Shown piece by piece: positions 33,833 through 43,981 of a stretch of DNA of 64,000 nt (its first letter is position 1; the number at the start of each line of letters is the position of its first letter). A model generated the notes under the pieces. It made no database searches. It was given only the letters and a program-made list of their open reading frames with translations, and was not told the origin of the DNA. A program made the position numbers and the translations under genes. Source of the DNA: JAADHX01 sp964569385. GTDB taxonomy: Bacteria; Actinomycetota; Acidimicrobiia; Acidimicrobiales; Poriferisodalaceae. The DNA is taken from positions 1-64,000 of the forward strand of contig CAZMUM010000023.1 in NCBI GenBank assembly GCA_964569385.1, read 5' to 3'.

Positions 33833-36800
33833 CTCAGCGCCTCCCCCGTCTCGATAACCAAACCGGTGGACTTCTCGACTACGTAGACATCGGCACCGTC
33901 GCGGTATATGTCGAAACGGGAGATCGGTCCGTCGAGGTCAAGAGAGTTCTTGAACTCATGCGGTGTCATCCCGAGCCCCCTCTCAACCTGGGAGGGCGTC
34001 ATCTTCTTCAGGTTCCCGAGGTTCGGGCCGCATTGGTTGTGGACGAGTACTTGTTCGTCGCCGATTTCGACGTAGTAGGTGTTGAGGTCGTTGATGGTGA
34101 GGTTGTATGCGGTCGCCGTAGTTGCAGAGGCCCAGTCGATCCCTTCGACGGCGAGGAGGTCACCATCGGCGGACACAACGAAGTCGCCGACATCGAGCGC
34201 GTCTGCGCGTTGCCACTCTGTGTCGGTGGCGTTCCAGAACGGGTGGTCTTCTGTCGTAGTGACGTCGACGCCGTTGATCTCGAGGTCGACGAGGGTGTCC
34301 TCGTGCACCCACAAACGGGTGACTTGTCGGGCTCCGCGTTCACCGGTTTCGGGGTCTTCAGCCAGGACCCAGTCACCGATTTCGATTTGTGAGATCGACT
34401 TCGTCGTAGTTCCGTCTGCCATCAACACCCCGGTCTCAGCACTGAACGAGCACGCGAGTCGTACGACATCGTCAAGCTTCCCGGTTGGGGCGCGTCTTAG
34501 GGCGTCTAGAGCGTTGTTGACTACTTTGGCGGCGCGTCCTGAGCCGTATGGGATGAACAGTGATGCGCATGCGAGTTCGGATCCGTTTGCGCAGTCGATG
34601 CCATCGATGACTTCACCAAGTATGGGAAGAACGGACGCGAGGAGGATGATGTGGTTTGGGTTGATTGAAAAGCTTGTCTCGCAGTATTCCGCGTGACAAT
34701 TGAACCTTTGGAAGATCTCGCCGAGGAGGTCTTTGTTCGGGTCGTCTCCTGCGAATCGACCAGTTTCCCCAACAAGGCCTGCCCACCTAGTAGCTATCAG
34801 GTGGTAGTCAAATATGGTGAGAGCACCGAAGCGGGTCGGGTTGAACTGCGAAAAGAATATTGTTGGCTCGACTTCCCCGGTCTCGATGTTCTCCTCGTAG
34901 TTGAGCGGGTCGCACTCGGCGTACCCGGTCATGATCGTGCCGTCAGGGTTTACACAGTTACCTGTCGGGTCGGTAAAGCTGACCGGGTTGTTGGTGACGT
35001 AGGCATACCGGTTGAAGTTCTGAGGGTTAGCCGCCCCAGGCACAATCGAGTCTGGTTGTGTGAACTTTGCGATGGCAGGGTCGTAGTAGCGGGCGTTGTA
35101 GTAGAGGAGCCCGGTGCCGGTTTCGAGGTCGCTTTGTTGGCCAGTGAACCCAAGACCAGTGCCATCAGTCGGTCCGGTGCGCGGTTGGCCGTACGGGTAG
35201 TAGAGCCCGACTGACGCTGTTCCGCCGGTGGCCGATATTGTGGCTGTCGGCGAACCAAGTTGGTCTGTGACGATCCAGGTGATATCGCCGGTGCCGGTTC
35301 TGGTGGCGATGGTTTGGCCCGCGAAGACGATCGTGGACCGCTGCGTTACAACCGGCGCGGTCTGGGCGTTGGCCCAGCCGAGTGTGGCGTCGAATAGGGC
35401 CCAGCCGTCGGTAGTGGCTACCGCTGGTCCGTTGGTATCGAAGTAGAACCCTGCTCTTGGCCCGGCTGCGCTGTTGCCCGAAGCAAGTAGGTCGCCCTTG
35501 TCGTATGTGAATATGACCGGTGTTGTTGCCCCGCCTGCGGTATCGGCCACTATTGCGGCTGCGGGTCCTGGGGTTCCGTAAGTCGTTTTCTTGGCTGCCG
35601 TGTAAACACTGACGGTCCCGGTGAGCCCGGCCGCTATTAGGTGGGCCGGGTCGACGATATCGATATCGGTTTGGCCGGTTGTGGTTCCGTGAGCGCCTGC
35701 CGCGGTGAGTTCGAAGTCGTCATATAGCGACGGTTTCCACACCACTATCGGCGTGGCGCTTGTTGTGAGTGTGGTCCCGACGGCTCCTGATGACACGCTT
35801 TGCGAAACAAGCACGACGTCTTTACCGTCGCCGTCACCAGCAGTGAGGGCGTTGTCATCAATAACAGTCACTGTTGAACCCTGACCTGTAAGCCTCGCCT
35901 CGATCGCAGCATCACCTACACCCAGCGCACCCGCGTCACCGACCACGAACAGGATGTTGAGGCTGTTTGTGGTCGTGGGCGGGTCGAGTTCTGAGGCTGA
36001 TAGTAGGTTGAATCTGGCGAGCCCTTCGAGTGGTTGTCCTCCGGCTTGGGTGAACGCCCCGCCTAGCAGTATTGCTTCGCCGGGTATGACAGCCAGGGCG
36101 TCGAGGCCTCGAATGCTGTTGGCTTGGGCATCCCAGGTGTTGATGATGCTTCCAGTGCCAAGATCAACAGCGATAATCTTGCCGATAGGCAGAGTGTCAG
36201 CGAAACCGTTAGGTCCGGTAACAAAGTCCCAGTGACCCGCGACGTACATGAGACCACTAGTCGGGTCGGGGATACATTCGGCTACTCCGCCGTCGTTACG
36301 CGGCCCCCACGGCCGATCAGTAAACGTGACGGTTGTGCGTGGCCATGCGTCTTGGGCTGCTTCGCTGGTACCCGGCGCCGGGAACGGATCAGGATACGAC
36401 GTGTACGTTTCGGCGCCCGCGACACGATCGGCGGCTCCTGTGGTCGGGTCGAACCGGCCAACGTTGTATTGGTTCGATTTGCCTGCCGGGTAGTCGTAGG
36501 TGGTTTGGCCTTGGCCATCGATCGTCCACCAGTCACCACAAGCATAAATGGAGCCGTCATGTTCGAACACAGCCTCAACAGCTGGTTCTGGCGCACCTGG
36601 GCCTTCTAGCGGGTTGTGATCATCTAACGAGGTGACAACAAACGTGGTGTCAACAGCTCCTGTTGTGGTGTCAACAGCAGCCAGAGCGGTGCGGGGCTGC
36701 ATCACAGCGTTCGAGTCGGCTACAGCTGTGAAGTCGCCGCCGATGTATAGCTTGGCGCCTTTGCGCCATACGTTTCCGATACGGGCGAACCCGTCGAAGT

Positions 36801-39800
36801 TGGGTGCGAACCCGGTGATCCGTGATGCGTCGGACAGGTTGATCTTTACGAGGCGTTCAACTGTGTCGTTGTTAGGTCCGAACGTCGTAAAGTTCCCGCC
36901 AACAAACATTTTGGTGGTCGAGTTGTTGAACTCGAGCGTCCAAACCTTCTTATTCGGGTTCGGATCCCAGCTTGTGTCAAGGGCCTTGGTGGCCAGATTG
37001 ATACGTGCCAGATACGACAGGTTGGTGTTGCCACCAATCTCAGTGAACGCGCCGCCTACATATAGCCAGGTGCCATCGGTGGCCAACGTGAGGCCTTCGG
37101 CGTCCAGATCGAAGTCAGGGAACGACGTGATCACATCACCCGTTGTCAGATCACAGGCACCCAACCCGCCGCGAACATGTGTAGTGACACCGTCAGCGTC
37201 GATCAGCTGGTTGAACTTGCCGGTCACATATGCGGTGTCACCGACAACAAGAATGTCGCTAACCCAATGCTTCGATAGTCCTGGGCTGGCTGGCGGGGTG
37301 TCAGTCTGACAGAACGCTGTAGTGGTCGATTCTGGTTGTGGTTGCGCGAACGTGCATGCAGACGAGACCGCCCACCACACCGACTGATCAAACAGATCCC
37401 AACCAAACCGCGAGTACACGTCGGCCGCGGTCTTGTGGCCAGGGAACTGGACCCGACACGCCGGTGCCGTGTTCACTGTCCCGAGCTCGGTCGCCATGTT
37501 GTCGCCCGGCGTGTACCAATACAGCGACGGTTTGCCGTCGGGTGTGACAGCCACCACCTTCATATCAGACCCGGCCGGTTTCAAACCCCACCCGACAGCC
37601 CGCTCGTCAGTCATCAGGAACTGGGTACCTGAATAGCCGGCCGCCAACACAGAACCAGGATCGGTGACAGTCACCAGATCGACACTCGGCGCCGCCAGGC
37701 CCTCCGTTTCAACCATCCCAAGTTGGAACTGTTGCGCGAACGGTTTCATGTTGATCAACGGTGTCGTCAACGTCTTAAACGTTGTCCCCAAATCTGAGGC
37801 ATCGATCGTGGCCGACAGCATGATCACATCAAACCCGGTGATCGACCCGACCACAATGTCATCATCATCAAGATCTGTCACCGCGAAACCGAGATCAGTT
37901 AACCGGTCATGCAACATCTGGTCAGCAGCAGTCAACGGGGCATCTTCACCAACCAGCAACAAAGCCGAAGCACCAGCAGCCAAATTCGGGATCGGCGTCG
38001 CCGGGGTCGGTGTTTGGGCCGGTGCGATATCGCCGGTCACCTCGATCTCATGAACCCCGCCAATATAGAAAGTAGTAACCGGGCCGTTCTCGACACGACG
38101 CCGAACCCGGGCACCGTTCGCGTCATACAAAAACGAAGCCGTCTCATCACCACCAACCGTGGTCCCAGCCGTAACAAGACGGTTGTCCCAGTCATAACCG
38201 AAAAACACGGCATCGCCACCCGCAGTGCGAGAAGTCAGATTCCCCTGAACGTCATAAACGAGACTGGTTGAACCAGCCGTATTCACCGCATGCGGACCAC
38301 CCGAACCCGTATAAGAATACGCCCCTCCAGGGGTTCCAGCCCCGGTAGCCGACGTGATATTCCCAATCGCGTCATAGGCCCACTGGTTATCAAAACCGTT
38401 ACCAGCCGGAACCACGTCCGCTGTCCCGTCACACCCATTAGTCGACGCATAGGCACGCATCAGGCGACTCAACGCGTCATAACCGAAACAACGATCCTCA
38501 CCCTGCCCAACATCGGTAACACGAGTCACGTTGCCACGATCATCGAAAGTAAAGCCCGTGTTGACCAGGTCAGTCGTACTCCCACCGAGTCCCGCCGAAA
38601 TCGAAGACACCCGCAGAGTCGCCGGATCATAACCCCAGGTGCGGTTGACTCTGTTCGGGCCGGCGGTCGCACCTGAGGTCACGCCGAGGAGTCGGCCCGA
38701 TGGTGAATAGGACGCGTCGGAGGCGTATGCCTCGATGTCCCCATCAATGCTGGCTTGTCGACCGAGCAGGTCGTAGGTGTAGACGAGAGTTTCGGTTCCG
38801 TTCAAGTCGACCGTGTCGAGGAGCCCGCCAGCAGTGAAAGTACTTGCCAAATAGGCTGAGCCCGTGGGGAGCCCTGGAATATTCCAGGTCTGGCGTGTTG
38901 GCCTGTTTCTGGAGTCGTAGCTGTTTGTGATCGTTACGCTGCCTTCGGCGGTGAACGCCGTGGAGGACGCAAGCGCGCCGCTTGTTCCGGTCGGGTCCCA
39001 CACAAATGTTGCTAGGTCGCCGTTGCTGTTACCAGCGGCGTCGGACTTGTATCGGCGCGTGAGCCTGCTTAGGTCGTCGTAGTCGAGACCTGTCCAGTTC
39101 CCGAGGCCGTCCTGTTGACGTTTGAGGTTGCCAACTGCGTCGTACTGGTACTGCCAAGTTCCGGAGTCGGGGTCGTCGATCGAGAGTCGTTGGCTCGCAA
39201 TGTTGTAAGTGATCGATGTTTGGTTTCCAGCATCATCAGTAGTTGACACCATGCGACCGGCCGGGTCATAGCTGTACGTCTGAGTGCCCCCGCCCGTTGG
39301 CTCGTCGATCGATTCGACCCGACCCTGCCCGTCGAGGGTTGTCAACCACTGATCTCCAGCTGGGTTCGTTACTGTCGTTGTGCGCCCAGATATCGATGTT
39401 TGGGTGGACGAGTCGACCAGATTGTTGAGGCCTACAAGCTCGGTGAGGGTGGCGTTGCCTCTCGGACCGTAAGCAAACTTCGAGGAGCTTTCGACGTCAG
39501 CCCAATCGAATACAAAGAACCCCGCTTGGCCCGCGGCCTGGCTCGCTGCGAACGGTGCTGAAGCTCGCTGCGTTCGCCCAGTGCCGCCGAGAACGGACGT
39601 CGTCACGTTCATAGTTGTGCCGTCAACATGAAGTTGGGCCTGCATTGTGCGGCCGAACCCATCAAGAAACTCCCACGAACGGCGCTGAACTCCGGTCTCG
39701 AGCAGGGCGTCGGACTCCACGATCATTGGAAGGTTTTGGTTCGGGTTCGGGACGTAGGTGATTGTTTGATCATCTTCCAGCGCACCAGGTGACCTCGAAG

Positions 39801-42800
39801 TGATCAGCCGGCCAAGGGAATCAAAGCTCGTTGTCGATAGGTCACCATCTGGGTCAGTCACAGAAAGCTGGGTCCCGTAGCCAGGGTCAGTGACAAACGC
39901 GGTCGTTTGGCTTAGCGGGTTTGTCACAGAGCTGGTATGGCCGTATCTCGACTCGAAAGCAAAGGACGTGCGGTTGCTCAGCCCATCCTCGGACCACAAG
40001 ACTCGACCGCGACTGTCATACGTGAGCGAGCCTCTGAACAGGTTGATGCCACCAACGCGGGTTCGAACTCCAGTGAGATTTGCTACACCGGCAGGCGAAG
40101 CCGCCCATCCCCCGTTGTCGTACTGGAACTCGACGTCCTCGACAACCGCGCCTGTTGACAGGACCCCTGCTCGCCGGGTGGAGCGCAGTAACACTAGTAC
40201 GTCGCCTGTACTCCAGGAGCTGTTGACATTGTAGTCGTCAGTGCCATCGGCCAGGTCTCCAAGCCCGATCATGCGGGTTTCGTTGCCGTTAGCGTCATAC
40301 ACGTAAGAGACGGCCGACTCAACAAACCCGCCACCTTGAATATAGGAGAACGAAGAGCTCGAATCGGTATGAACTCGTCGAGCTGCAGCGTCTCCGCTCC
40401 CAGCAGTGACAGTTGCCCCATAAAGCGTCTGTGACCGGTCCTGGTTGACACTGCCTAGAGATTGCCGCGCTCTTTCAAGCTGCCGCCCGGCTAGCCATGG
40501 TTCGTCGACGAAGCTCCCTCCGCCAACGTCGGGGCTGATCGACACGGCTAGAGGTGTTGGGCCTTGCCCATTGATCGGGTCACCATCCAACCCCGAGAAC
40601 GAGGTGATGATGTTTTTACCGGTTCCGTCGGTGACTGTGACGGTGGTGTGGCCGCGGAAGTCGTTCCAGTGGTTGCAGCTTCCATCAGCGTTACAGTCGA
40701 CTCCGGCGTCCCACAGGTCATATGAGGTCGGGTTGTCGCTGTACGCCCACACCGGCGCCGAGTACGAGTACTCGAAGACCTGGTCGGTGTAGAACGGATC
40801 GAGAGCTGGAGTGGCGCCAAAATTCGATGACAGGGTCAAAGTTTCGACCTTGTATTTGTGCCACAGAACAAACCCGCCCGGGAGGCCCTGGGTGATGTTT
40901 GGCGCCCAAGCCGGGAAATAGTCACACGGCTGACGTATATAGCCACCGAAGTTCGGTATGAGGTTCGGGTCGCCAGCGAAACACGGCTGGTTCGGGTTGG
41001 CGTGCTGCGGTTTCGACGCTGGTTCTTGGAAGTAAACGAACTCTGTCAAACCGCCGTATTCGTTGAGGATGCTCGCAAGCCTGGGCATTGTCGAGTTGTA
41101 ACCGGCCGCTGGCGCGTTGATCCGGTTAGCCAACATAACAAACCCATAGGTGACCGATGGCAGCGTGATGTCTGGCCCCGGACCGTTACGTCCAGTTTGG
41201 GAAATCGAGTCCAACCACAACCGCGACGGCGTCTGGTCACCTGTAGCCGGAAAAGCGTATGAAAGATCCCACTGATTCACCGGACTAGCCGTACCGCCAA
41301 CGCTAACGGTTTCGGTTGTGACCTGCGACAGACGCAGCCGCGTAAAGAACGACGGAGTTGTAACAGTGCAGCTGACACCGAAAGCACAACCAAGACCTGC
41401 CGGAACATCAGGCATAGCGGCTTGGGGGTCGGTACACCCGTTGGCTGCTGCACACCGGTACTCGTAATCAAGATGCACTCGAAACGGCGCAACGTCATCC
41501 TCAGAACCAGCTGTAAAGCCGTACTCGACACGAACCAGATCCGACGCAGCAGTGTAGCGAAGGTCACTGAAAGCCTGGGCCGGTAGCTGGGCCCGGTAAT
41601 AGTTGTTTGCCTGGTCATAGAAATAGGTGATCGCATTACCGTGTACATCTTCGACCCCGTCAAGGTTCCACACGAACCCGAGATCACAAAGATCATCGAC
41701 ACAGCCCTCGCCGGGCAGATAAACCGGATGGGTCTGCACCGACTCGGTACGGGCGTTCGATGTTGGCTCGTTCGAGCTACCAAACCGGTACTTCGTCCCA
41801 TCAGGGGTCGTAACAGTCCACTGCGATCTAAAGAAATCCGGTTCCGTAGCGTTACCCGGGTCGGCACCACCAAACCCGTTGACCCGACCGGTATCAGGAG
41901 CCACCCAATATCCGCCCTCGCGATCTTCAGCCAACGCAACAGGGGCACTATTGAGCCATGAGAACGCCGACCCGTGAAACGGAACGCCAGCACCGTAGGT
42001 GAACACGCCGCCGTCGTCTCCGAGGAGCCAGTATCCCGACCCGTCGGGTGACGAAGCAATATCGACAATCGCACCGATATTCGGGTCGGCGACAGCATCA
42101 CCGTGATGTGCCACGGATTGGGAGTCGAAGACTTCTCCATCGTTGGTGACGAGCCAGAACCCGTCAGCCTGAGACGATGACACGAAACCGACCACCGACT
42201 GGGCGCCGCCCAGCGTCACTGTGATCGTCTTTGTCGTAGCGCCGTCGAGGTTGAAAACCTGGCCGTCATCGGCCACAGCCCGATAACCCGACCCCTGAGA
42301 CGCCGAAGCGTCCACGATTTCTTGGCCTGCGCCAAGCGTTATCGACCCGTCAGCCTGATCATTATCGAACAGCGAACCTGCATCAGTGACAACCCAATAG
42401 CCAGACCCGTTCTGTTTAGCGACGATCGCTACAGCTGTTTCACCGGTCGGGAGTGTCGGGTTGTTGTTGAACGGCGCACCGCCATAGGCGAACACGGAAC
42501 CGTCGTCTTTGAGAAGCCAGAAACCCCCGCCGGGCCGACCGGCCATATCCACAATGCCGTCAGCCCACGCCTCGGAGTTCTCGACCAGTTCGACCTGCCA
42601 GTTCGGGTCGTTCTGCAACCGGAAGTTGTGTGTCGACCCGGCTGAAGATTCCAACACAAGCGCCGAACCGACACCGTTGAGCGTGAGCGACAGGTTCTCC
42701 AACCGGTCACCAGCCGATCCGTCAACCAGACAGCGATTACCAGAGATCCCGTGAATCGGCCCGCCACAGTTCGCGTAGGCTCGAGAGATCGCTCCAACGC

Positions 42801-43884
42801 CCAGGCCCCAGCCGGTCCCGAACTGGTCCTGACCGTTCGCACCAGCATGACGGCCATCAGCCACAGCCGACGAATACGAAAGACCCAACGACGGTGCAGG
42901 GCCAGCGCCCACCGGGGGAACCGGAAACGAATACGACGCCTCAGCCGCACCAGACGGCACACCAACCTGACCCGAAGACAACGAAACAATCTGCGAAGCC
43001 GCCGAATCGCCGAACTGATCACCAGTACCCGCCCCAGGAACAACAAACCCGCCCCCACCAGCCAAAGCAAACACCCGCTGCCCTTCGCCGTCGCCGTCGC
43101 CGCCACGGACCGGTGCTTCGACCGCGATCAGATGTGACGGAATCTCAGCCCGCACCACACCATTAACAACATCGTTTGTGGTGTCTAGCTCAAGCCAACG
43201 ATCACAGTTACCTACCACATCACAATCAAACGCGTACGAAAGCTTCAAACGCCCGCCAAGACCACCCGCGGCAGGAATCCCAAGACCCGAATAGTCGAGC
43301 TCGAACACAACCGGAGACCCCCCACCACCGGGGTTCGCGATCGGCGGAAGCTTCTCCACCGAGATGTCGAACACAACACCCAACACCGAAAGACCCGCGC
43401 CCACATCACCCGCAACAACCCGCACCGACACCGAACCGACCTCATCGTCACGAGCCTCCACCGCGACAGGCAAACCAGCGAACTCGACACGACCACCAGC
43501 GCTCAACACCGCTTCACGCGACACTTCAGGAATCTTCCTGCCTACATCCGAAACAGGATCCACCGCCCGGCCACCAGCTGAACGCGGATTACGGACCGGA
43601 AGAGCCGTGTCTTCACGCGGTGGACGAACCGGCTCAGGCTGAGGTGACGACAACACGTCACCAATACCGGTCCCACGCACAGCAGAACCATCAACAGGCT
43701 TCACCAACGACGGAACAAACACCCCCGACGGACCACCAGGAACAACAGCCCCCCGCTCAGCCGGTGCCCCCGCCTCCTCGGCCGACGCCGGCAAAGGCAC
43801 AGCAAACCCCGACACCAACACCACAAACGACAGCAAAACTGCCAACCAACGCAACAGAACAATCCGAAAAGCCACCAGGGCCAC
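33829..43884 (-). CDS. Giant secreted RHS/YD-repeat polymorphic toxin with Hint domain
   Basis: The 3,351 residues begin at GTG (a second GTG at 43875 has better GAGGGG spacing). Layout: signal peptide 1-36; SpvB-like domain (about 290-430); inserted propeller-like repeats (about 436-671); SpvB remainder and YD repeats (about 750-1940, e.g. YSYDPAGRMVSTTDDAGNQT); Rossmann-like domain 1 (about 1970-2185); delta-60/PQQ-like propeller (about 2190-2625, YVGGAFTEIGG); Rossmann-like domain 2 (about 2640-2840); RHS core (about 2870-2976, LLYYNARYYDP); pre-toxin helix; Hint 3145-3284 (CSFSAETGV...VHN); tip 3285-3351. RHS shells enclose the C-terminal toxin and Hint releases it. The tip (LKKMTPSQVERG...) is small and its activity is unknown to me. 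Confidence 0.88.
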   Translation of the reverse strand: MALVAFRIVLLRWLAVLLSFVVLVSGFAVPLPASAEEAGAPAERGAVVPGGPSGVFVPSLVKPVDGSAVRGTGIGDVLSSPQPEPVRPPREDTALPVRNPRSAGGRAVDPVSDVGRKIPEVSREAVLSAGGRVEFAGLPVAVEARDDEVGSVSVRVVAGDVGAGLSVLGVVFDISVEKLPPIANPGGGGSPVVFELDYSGLGIPAAGGLGGRLKLSYAFDCDVVGNCDRWLELDTTNDVVNGVVRAEIPSHLIAVEAPVRGGDGDGEGQRVFALAGGGGFVVPGAGTGDQFGDSAASQIVSLSSGQVGVPSGAAEASYSFPVPPVGAGPAPSLGLSYSSAVADGRHAGANGQDQFGTGWGLGVGAISRAYANCGGPIHGISGNRCLVDGSAGDRLENLSLTLNGVGSALVLESSAGSTHNFRLQNDPNWQVELVENSEAWADGIVDMAGRPGGGFWLLKDDGSVFAYGGAPFNNNPTLPTGETAVAIVAKQNGSGYWVVTDAGSLFDNDQADGSITLGAGQEIVDASASQGSGYRAVADDGQVFNLDGATTKTITVTLGGAQSVVGFVSSSQADGFWLVTNDGEVFDSQSVAHHGDAVADPNIGAIVDIASSPDGSGYWLLGDDGGVFTYGAGVPFHGSAFSWLNSAPVALAEDREGGYWVAPDTGRVNGFGGADPGNATEPDFFRSQWTVTTPDGTKYRFGSSNEPTSNARTESVQTHPVYLPGEGCVDDLCDLGFVWNLDGVEDVHGNAITYFYDQANNYYRAQLPAQAFSDLRYTAASDLVRVEYGFTAGSEDDVAPFRVHLDYEYRCAAANGCTDPQAAMPDVPAGLGCAFGVSCTVTTPSFFTRLRLSQVTTETVSVGGTASPVNQWDLSYAFPATGDQTPSRLWLDSISQTGRNGPGPDITLPSVTYGFVMLANRINAPAAGYNSTMPRLASILNEYGGLTEFVYFQEPASKPQHANPNQPCFAGDPNLIPNFGGYIRQPCDYFPAWAPNITQGLPGGFVLWHKYKVETLTLSSNFGATPALDPFYTDQVFEYSYSAPVWAYSDNPTSYDLWDAGVDCNADGSCNHWNDFRGHTTVTVTDGTGKNIITSFSGLDGDPINGQGPTPLAVSISPDVGGGSFVDEPWLAGRQLERARQSLGSVNQDRSQTLYGATVTAGSGDAAARRVHTDSSSSFSYIQGGGFVESAVSYVYDANGNETRMIGLGDLADGTDDYNVNSSWSTGDVLVLLRSTRRAGVLSTGAVVEDVEFQYDNGGWAASPAGVANLTGVRTRVGGINLFRGSLTYDSRGRVLWSEDGLSNRTSFAFESRYGHTSSVTNPLSQTTAFVTDPGYGTQLSVTDPDGDLSTTSFDSLGRLITSRSPGALEDDQTITYVPNPNQNLPMIVESDALLETGVQRRSWEFLDGFGRTMQAQLHVDGTTMNVTTSVLGGTGRTQRASAPFAASQAAGQAGFFVFDWADVESSSKFAYGPRGNATLTELVGLNNLVDSSTQTSISGRTTTVTNPAGDQWLTTLDGQGRVESIDEPTGGGTQTYSYDPAGRMVSTTDDAGNQTSITYNIASQRLSIDDPDSGTWQYQYDAVGNLKRQQDGLGNWTGLDYDDLSRLTRRYKSDAAGNSNGDLATFVWDPTGTSGALASSTAFTAEGSVTITNSYDSRNRPTRQTWNIPGLPTGSAYLASTFTAGGLLDTVDLNGTETLVYTYDLLGRQASIDGDIEAYASDASYSPSGRLLGVTSGATAGPNRVNRTWGYDPATLRVSSISAGLGGSTTDLVNTGFTFDDRGNVTRVTDVGQGEDRCFGYDALSRLMRAYASTNGCDGTADVVPAGNGFDNQWAYDAIGNITSATGAGTPGGAYSYTGSGGPHAVNTAGSTSLVYDVQGNLTSRTAGGDAVFFGYDWDNRLVTAGTTVGGDETASFLYDANGARVRRRVENGPVTTFYIGGVHEIEVTGDIAPAQTPTPATPIPNLAAGASALLLVGEDAPLTAADQMLHDRLTDLGFAVTDLDDDDIVVGSITGFDVIMLSATIDASDLGTTFKTLTTPLINMKPFAQQFQLGMVETEGLAAPSVDLVTVTDPGSVLAAGYSGTQFLMTDERAVGWGLKPAGSDMKVVAVTPDGKPSLYWYTPGDNMATELGTVNTAPACRVQFPGHKTAADVYSRFGWDLFDQSVWWAVSSACTFAQPQPESTTTAFCQTDTPPASPGLSKHWVSDILVVGDTAYVTGKFNQLIDADGVTTHVRGGLGACDLTTGDVITSFPDFDLDAEGLTLATDGTWLYVGGAFTEIGGNTNLSYLARINLATKALDTSWDPNPNKKVWTLEFNNSTTKMFVGGNFTTFGPNNDTVERLVKINLSDASRITGFAPNFDGFARIGNVWRKGAKLYIGGDFTAVADSNAVMQPRTALAAVDTTTGAVDTTFVVTSLDDHNPLEGPGAPEPAVEAVFEHDGSIYACGDWWTIDGQGQTTYDYPAGKSNQYNVGRFDPTTGAADRVAGAETYTSYPDPFPAPGTSEAAQDAWPRTTVTFTDRPWGPRNDGGVAECIPDPTSGLMYVAGHWDFVTGPNGFADTLPIGKIIAVDLGTGSIINTWDAQANSIRGLDALAVIPGEAILLGGAFTQAGGQPLEGLARFNLLSASELDPPTTTNSLNILFVVGDAGALGVGDAAIEARLTGQGSTVTVIDDNALTAGDGDGKDVVLVSQSVSSGAVGTTLTTSATPIVVWKPSLYDDFELTAAGAHGTTTGQTDIDIVDPAHLIAAGLTGTVSVYTAAKKTTYGTPGPAAAIVADTAGGATTPVIFTYDKGDLLASGNSAAGPRAGFYFDTNGPAVATTDGWALFDATLGWANAQTAPVVTQRSTIVFAGQTIATRTGTGDITWIVTDQLGSPTATISATGGTASVGLYYPYGQPRTGPTDGTGLGFTGQQSDLETGTGLLYYNARYYDPAIAKFTQPDSIVPGAANPQNFNRYAYVTNNPVSFTDPTGNCVNPDGTIMTGYAECDPLNYEENIETGEVEPTIFFSQFNPTRFGALTIFDYHLIATRWAGLVGETGRFAGDDPNKDLLGEIFQRFNCHAEYCETSFSINPNHIILLASVLPILGEVIDGIDCANGSELACASLFIPYGSGRAAKVVNNALDALRRAPTGKLDDVVRLACSFSAETGVLMADGTTTKSISQIEIGDWVLAEDPETGERGARQVTRLWVHEDTLVDLEINGVDVTTTEDHPFWNATDTEWQRADALDVGDFVVSADGDLLAVEGIDWASATTATAYNLTINDLNTYYVEIGDEQVLVHNQCGPNLGNLKKMTPSQVERGLGMTPHEFKNSLDLDGPISRFDIYRDGADVYVVEKSTGLVIETGEALR
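34030..34452 (-). repeat. Hint-coding repeat, copy A
   Basis: The Hint-coding section of the RHS gene. It is the likely parent of copies B (32410-32829) and C (31394-31813). After the VHN codons the sequence is unrelated to the other copies, as expected when tips are swapped at the Hint junction. Confidence 0.82.
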
Positions 43885-43981
43885 CCCTCAATCGGAACCG
43901 ACCCAAACAGGATTACCACCGTTATCTACCCAAAAGGGCGATGGTCCGAACGACCCGCATCAGCGGAGACGCCCCTAGATA

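Noticed and set aside
34030..34452. Possible intein in the RHS protein
   Set aside because: No homing endonuclease insert and no C-terminal extein continuing a host domain; the sequence after VHN is a short variable tip, typical of Hint-toxin arrangement.
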